From Curvibacter sp. (lineage in GTDB: Bacteria > Pseudomonadota > Gammaproteobacteria > Burkholderiales > Burkholderiaceae_C), in NCBI GenBank assembly GCA_020621965.1, contig JAHRYV010000015.1:1-64000 (forward strand): 64,000 nt of DNA. Reading direction: 5' to 3'. Position numbers and translations under genes: made by a program. Positions 58,230 through 64,000 of the stretch are shown in pieces; position 1 is the stretch's first letter; the number at the start of each line of letters is the position of its first letter. The notes under the pieces were generated by a model, which saw only the letters and a list, made by a program, of their open reading frames with translations, was not told where the DNA came from and searched no databases.

Positions 58230-59549
58230 ATGCCCAAGACCATCCGCCACACCCTGCTCTCGCTGCGCGACCTCTGGGCCTCGGCCGGGCCCTTCGTGCT
58301 GCTGGCCTTGGTGCTGCTGGTGCTGGCCTACTGGTGGCTGGACCCGATGCCGCCGCGCAAGATCACGCTGGCCACCGGCCCGGCGCAAGGCGCCTACGAC
58401 GAGCTGGGCAAGCGCTACGCCAAGGTGCTGGCCGGCTACGGCATCCAGGTCCGCCTGCAGCCCAGCCAGGGTTCGGCGGAGAACCTGCGCCTGCTGCAGG
58501 ACGGCGCGGTCGACATCGGCTTCGTGCAGGGCGGCAGCAACGAGGCCGCCGCGGACGAGAGCGAACTCGAGTCGCTGGGCAGCCTGTTCGTGGAGCCGGT
58601 CTGGCTGTTCTACCGCGCGGACAGCGCGCGCAAGGTGAATCGCCAGGGCACGCTGGCCGCGCTGGCCGACCTCAAGGGCCTGCGCCTGAACGTGGGCGCC
58701 GAAGGCAGCGGTGTGCCGCGCCTGATGGAGCGCCTGTTCGAGGCTAACCGCATCGATCCGGGCGGCATGCAGCTCTCACGCCTGGACCAGACCCCGGCCG
58801 TGATGGCGCTGCTGGCCGGTGAGATCGACGCCCTGGTGCTGGCCTCGGCGCCCGAATCGCTGATGGTGCAGATGCTGCTGCAGACACCGGACATCCGCCT
58901 GATGGACTTCAGCCAGAGCGAGGCCTACGCGCGGCGCTTCGCCTTCCTCACCCCGGTGACGCTGCCGCGCGGTGTGGTGGATCTGGCCGGCGACGTGCCG
59001 GCGCGCGACGTGCGCCTGATCGCCACCACCACCACCCTGCTGGCCACCCCCGACGTGCACCCGGCGCTGCTGCAGCTGTTCGCGCAGGCCGGGCTCAAGC
59101 TGCACGGCCAGGCCGGCTGGTTCAACCGCGCGCGCGAGTTCCCGCACATCGGCCAGACCGAGTACCCGCTGGCGCAGGAGGCCGAGCGCGCCATCAAGAG
59201 CGGCGTGCCGCTGCTGCAGCGCTACCTGCCCTTCACGCTGGCCAATCTGCTCGAGCGCATGTGGCTGGCCCTGGGTGTCATCATCGCCCTGCTGCTGCCG
59301 CTGTCGCGCATCGTGCCGCCGCTGTACGAGTTCCGCATCCGCTCGCGGGTGTTCCGCTGGTACGGCCAGCTGCGCCAGCTGGAAGAGCGCCTGCAGGCCG
59401 GCGAGGGCACCCGTGCCGAACTGTTGCAGGAACTCGGTGCGCTGGAGGCGCGGGCCGGCCGCATCCGCGTGCCGCTGTCTTATGCCGACGAGCTGTACGC
59501 GCTGCGCAACAACATCGAACTGGTGCGGCGCAAATTGATGGCAGACTGA
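58230..59549 (+). CDS. TAXI-family solute-binding protein, membrane-anchored
   Basis: A 439-residue protein: N-terminal helix (FVLLALVLLVLAYWWL), a periplasmic TAXI domain (KITLATGPAQGAYDELGKRY, DIGFVQGGSNEAA, NVGAEGSGVPRLMERLF), a second helix (MWLALGVIIALLLPLSRIV) and a coiled-coil C-terminus. No TRAP permease genes are adjacent, which is unusual; these stand-alone forms may have sensory or scaffold roles. Start chosen at 58230 for the helix. Confidence 0.85.
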   Translation: MPKTIRHTLLSLRDLWASAGPFVLLALVLLVLAYWWLDPMPPRKITLATGPAQGAYDELGKRYAKVLAGYGIQVRLQPSQGSAENLRLLQDGAVDIGFVQGGSNEAAADESELESLGSLFVEPVWLFYRADSARKVNRQGTLAALADLKGLRLNVGAEGSGVPRLMERLFEANRIDPGGMQLSRLDQTPAVMALLAGEIDALVLASAPESLMVQMLLQTPDIRLMDFSQSEAYARRFAFLTPVTLPRGVVDLAGDVPARDVRLIATTTTLLATPDVHPALLQLFAQAGLKLHGQAGWFNRAREFPHIGQTEYPLAQEAERAIKSGVPLLQRYLPFTLANLLERMWLALGVIIALLLPLSRIVPPLYEFRIRSRVFRWYGQLRQLEERLQAGEGTRAELLQELGALEARAGRIRVPLSYADELYALRNNIELVRRKLMAD

Positions 59550-59573
59550 GCCGACCACCACCCCGCCCCCACC

Positions 59574-61997
59574 ATGCCCACACCCGCCCCGCTCCCGCCC
59601 GAGGCCCTGTACATGGCCTGCGACCCGGCCCAGCTGGGTTTTGCCAGCAGCAGCGAGCTGCCCGATCTGGACGCTGCGCAGATCCACGGCCGCGCGGTCG
59701 AGGCCATGCAGCTGGGCCTGGACATGAAACACGCCGGCTACAACCTCTTCGTGCTGGGCGAGACCGGCAGCGGCCGCCACGCCATCACCCAGCAGCTGCT
59801 CGACGCCGGGCGCCACAACGGCAGCACACCGGCCGACTGGTGTTATGTCTACAACTTCGCCGACACCACCCGCCCCCGGCTGTTGCGCCTGCCCTGCGGC
59901 CGCGGCACCCGGCTGCGCGACGACCTGCAGCAGTTCGTGGCGGCGCTGACGCCGGCCATCAACGCCGTCTTCCAGGGCGAGGATTACCGCGAGCGCATCG
60001 AGGCCCTGCAGGAAGAAGCCAAGCAGCGCGAGGCCACCGCCCTCAAGGCCCTGGGCGACGAGGCGGTACAGCAGGGCATCGCCCTGGTGCACGCGCCCGC
60101 CGGCCTGGTCTTCGTGCCCATGCAGGACGACCACGAGTCGCCGCTGTCGCCGGAAGACTACGAAAAGCTGCCCGACGCACGCAAGGCGGAACTCGCCGAG
60201 CACCTCCAGTCCCTGCACGAGCGCCTGCACAAGGTGACTAACGAATTCCCGCGCTGGCACCAGGAGACACTCAACCGCATGAAGCAGGCCGGCAGCGAGG
60301 CCCTGCGCACCACGGTCACGCATCTGGTGGAGGACCTCAAGCCCCGCTATGCCGACCTGCCGGAGGTGGGCCAGTACCTGGACGCCGCGCTGGCCGACAT
60401 CATCGAAAGCGGGGAGTCGCTGCGCGCCTCCACCCACAGCGAGGGCGACACCGAGACCACCACCTACTCCGGCTCCATCGCGCTGCAGCGTTACCTGGTC
60501 AACCTGCTGGTCGCCAACCCGGCCGATGGCGCCCGCCCGGTGGTCTACGAAGACCACCCCACGCTGCAGAACCTGCTGGGCCGCATCGAGGCCCAGGTCC
60601 ACATGGGCGCGCTGATCAGCAACTTCACCCTGATCCGCGCCGGCGCCCTGCACCGCGCCAACGGCGGTTTCCTGGTGCTGGACGCGCTCAAGGTCCTGCA
60701 GCAACCCTATGCCTGGGACGGGCTCAAGCGCTGCCTGAAGTCGGGCCGGGTGCGCATCGAGTCGCTGTCCGAGCTGATCGGCCTGACCAGCACCGTACAG
60801 CTCGAACCCGAGCCCATGCCGCTGGACCTCAAGATCGTGCTGATCGGCGAACGCCTCGTGTATTACCTGCTCAGCCAGTACGACCCGGACTTCCCCGCCC
60901 TCTTCAAGATCAACGCCGACCTGGAGAGTGAGATCGAGCGCAACCCGGCCAACACCGTGGCCTACGCGCGCCTGATCGCCACGCTGGCGCGGCGCGAGCA
61001 GCTGCGCCCGCTGTCGGCGCCGGCCGTGGCGCGTGTGATCGAGCACGCCGCGCGCCTGGCCAGCGACGCGCAGCGCCTGTCCACCCAGACCCAGCCCCTG
61101 GACGACCTGATGCGCGAGGCCGACCATGCGGCCGCCACCGCCCAGGTCGAGCGCATCGAGCGCGAGCACGTGGAGGCGGCGCTGGCAGCACACCGGCACC
61201 GCCACGAACGCATCCAGGAGCGCTACCAGGAGCAGATCCTGCGCGGCCAGATCCTGGTGGACACCACGGGCGAGCACGTGGGCCAGGTCAACGGCCTGGC
61301 CGTGATCGTGCTGGGCGAGAGCACGTTTGCGCACCCGGTGCGCATCACCGCCACCGTGCGCGTGGGCGAGGGCGAGGTGATCGACATCGAACGCGAGGTC
61401 AAGCTCGGCGGGCCCATCCACTCCAAGGGCGTGCTCATCCTCTCCTCCTTCATGGCCGCGCGCTTCGGCCTGCGCCTGCCGCTGTCGCTCAAGGCCAGCC
61501 TGGTGTTCGAGCAGTCCTACGGCGGCGTGGAGGGCGACAGCGCCTCGGTGGCCGAGCTCGCCGCCCTGCTGTCGGCCGTGGCCGACGTGCCGCTGAAACA
61601 GTCGCTGGCCGTGACCGGCTCGGTCAACCAGTTCGGTGTGGTGCAGCCCGTGGGCGGCATCAACGAGAAGATCGAGGGTTACTTCGACATCTGCGCCGCG
61701 CGCGGCCTCACGGGCGAGCAGGGGGTGCTGATCCCGGCGCCCAATGCGGTGCACCTGATGCTCAAACCCGAGGTGGTGCAGGCCGTGCGCGACGGCAAGT
61801 TCCGCATCTGGGCCGTGGGCACGGTGGACGAGGCGCTGGAGCTGCTCACGGGCCTGAGCGCCGGCGCGCCGGATGCGCAGGGCAACATGCCCGAGGGTTC
61901 GATGAATGCGCGCATCGCCGCCGGCCTGCAAAAGCTGGCCCGGCTGCGCAAGGAATTCGGCCGCGACAAACCGGCGGCCGGCGACGCCGAGTCCTGA
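59574..61997 (+). CDS. Lon-like ATP-dependent protease (AAA family)
   Basis: An 807-residue protein of the LonB-like proteobacterial group. Nucleotide loop GETGSGRH at residues 62-69 has Arg where Lys is usual. Middle AAA part: GGFLVLDALKVLQQPYAW. C-terminal Lon protease domain has the Ser-Lys dyad: EGDSASVAEL (Ser) and GGINEKIEGY (Lys). No N-terminal LON substrate domain. Its substrates are unknown. Confidence 0.9.
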   Translation: MPTPAPLPPEALYMACDPAQLGFASSSELPDLDAAQIHGRAVEAMQLGLDMKHAGYNLFVLGETGSGRHAITQQLLDAGRHNGSTPADWCYVYNFADTTRPRLLRLPCGRGTRLRDDLQQFVAALTPAINAVFQGEDYRERIEALQEEAKQREATALKALGDEAVQQGIALVHAPAGLVFVPMQDDHESPLSPEDYEKLPDARKAELAEHLQSLHERLHKVTNEFPRWHQETLNRMKQAGSEALRTTVTHLVEDLKPRYADLPEVGQYLDAALADIIESGESLRASTHSEGDTETTTYSGSIALQRYLVNLLVANPADGARPVVYEDHPTLQNLLGRIEAQVHMGALISNFTLIRAGALHRANGGFLVLDALKVLQQPYAWDGLKRCLKSGRVRIESLSELIGLTSTVQLEPEPMPLDLKIVLIGERLVYYLLSQYDPDFPALFKINADLESEIERNPANTVAYARLIATLARREQLRPLSAPAVARVIEHAARLASDAQRLSTQTQPLDDLMREADHAAATAQVERIEREHVEAALAAHRHRHERIQERYQEQILRGQILVDTTGEHVGQVNGLAVIVLGESTFAHPVRITATVRVGEGEVIDIEREVKLGGPIHSKGVLILSSFMAARFGLRLPLSLKASLVFEQSYGGVEGDSASVAELAALLSAVADVPLKQSLAVTGSVNQFGVVQPVGGINEKIEGYFDICAARGLTGEQGVLIPAPNAVHLMLKPEVVQAVRDGKFRIWAVGTVDEALELLTGLSAGAPDAQGNMPEGSMNARIAAGLQKLARLRKEFGRDKPAAGDAES

Positions 61998-62036
61998 GCG
62001 CGCCCGGGCCGGCCGGCCCGGGCTGCTGCGGGCGTC

Positions 62037-63698
<1,662 letters not shown>

Positions 63699-64000
63699 TT
63701 AGTAATAGTTTTGGGGGACGATAAACGCGTATTATCCCCCGCCGGCCCGAATGGCGCCGGGGGCGGTCTTGAAGACGCGCCGACCCTGGTCGTCCCGCCC
63801 GGTCAAGGGCTCGACACCCTCATGACTTGAACAGTCGGTCATTCCTACACCGGCGCCCAGCGGCACCCCAGACGGGTCCCGCGGAGGGTGGCCGACTTGA
63901 CGTCACATCACCCAGCGGCTCGGAAGTGTCTGGTGAACCCGGGTCGATTCAATGCTCAGTTCCGCCTGCCCGCAAAATTGTTCGCGCTGGTGAAGGTGAT
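63699..64000. other. Gene-free right end of the window
   Basis: About 300 bp upstream of ettA. Apart from the GATAAT element near ettA I see nothing assignable; a gene may begin beyond the window. Confidence 0.35.

Noticed and set aside
58776-61931. A 1051-codon open frame antisense to the Lon-like and TAXI genes
   Set aside because: High GC leaves few stops in the antisense frame; the translated product is low-complexity (His/Gln/Gly/Arg-rich) and has no domain, while the sense genes have complete motifs.

Overview
The window looks like chromosome from a high-GC betaproteobacterium of the order Burkholderiales, most likely Comamonadaceae (Hydrogenophaga, Rhodoferax or Polaromonas-like). The evidence is the narGHJI-PpiC order, a C-terminally extended vitamin-B12-type ribonucleotide reductase, the aapJQMP transporter, an NsrR/NnrS nitric-oxide module, and an intergenic repeat style typical of that family. 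Most genes are GC-rich. A few blocks with visibly lower GC look acquired. No rRNA, tRNA or CRISPR array was recognised.

Layout. 1-3158: end of a respiratory nitrate reductase operon (narH partial, narJ, narI, parvulin). 3163-6797: a dispersed repeat, a beta-carbonic anhydrase, and a nitronate-monooxygenase/nnrS unit behind an FNR/DNR-type promoter. 6835-12886: minus-strand genes for a zinc-ribbon protein, a papain-like peptidase fused to an alpha/beta hydrolase, a rhodanese, small exported proteins, a thioesterase and two lipoproteins. 12903-16257: six minus-strand gene cassettes separated by attC sites with no integrase in the window, i.e. an integron-derived cassette cluster (CALIN), bordered by a transposase remnant. 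16521-21309: two small proteins divergent from nrdJ, which carries a 379-residue LAGLIDADG intein inside its radical-site motif. 21326-26324: nadE, kup and a KdpDE-like two-component pair, followed by an orphan second copy of the nrdJ 3' end.

26501-29705: an overlapping minus-strand operon of membrane proteins (DUF2167, a J-like protein lacking His of HPD, a site-2 protease). 30030-33870: PAS, hemerythrin, UspA, 2OG dioxygenase, type IV pilin and potassium channel genes. 33975-37786: complete polar amino-acid ABC transporter. 38153-40488: FHA protein plus trypsin-like protease. 40834-41913: a second, two-cassette attC cluster on the plus strand.

42036-44537: globin-nnrS-nsrR, with an NsrR-like operator before the globin gene. 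44649-47341: an isoquinoline-oxidoreductase-type molybdenum hydroxylase. 47426-52359: a periplasmic copper-handling operon (TolC-like protein, multicopper oxidase, cupredoxin, DUF411 and CusF-like proteins). 52529-54160: a lower-GC island with a helical-repeat protein and a predicted PD-(D/E)XK nuclease. 54448-63698: a LexA-box radical SAM gene, dgkA, a methyltransferase, rlpA, a P1 peptidase, a TAXI protein, a Lon-like protease and ettA.

Together the genes describe a facultative denitrifier with nitrosative-stress defence, copper-dependent periplasmic chemistry and clear signs of cassette, intein and insertion-sequence activity.
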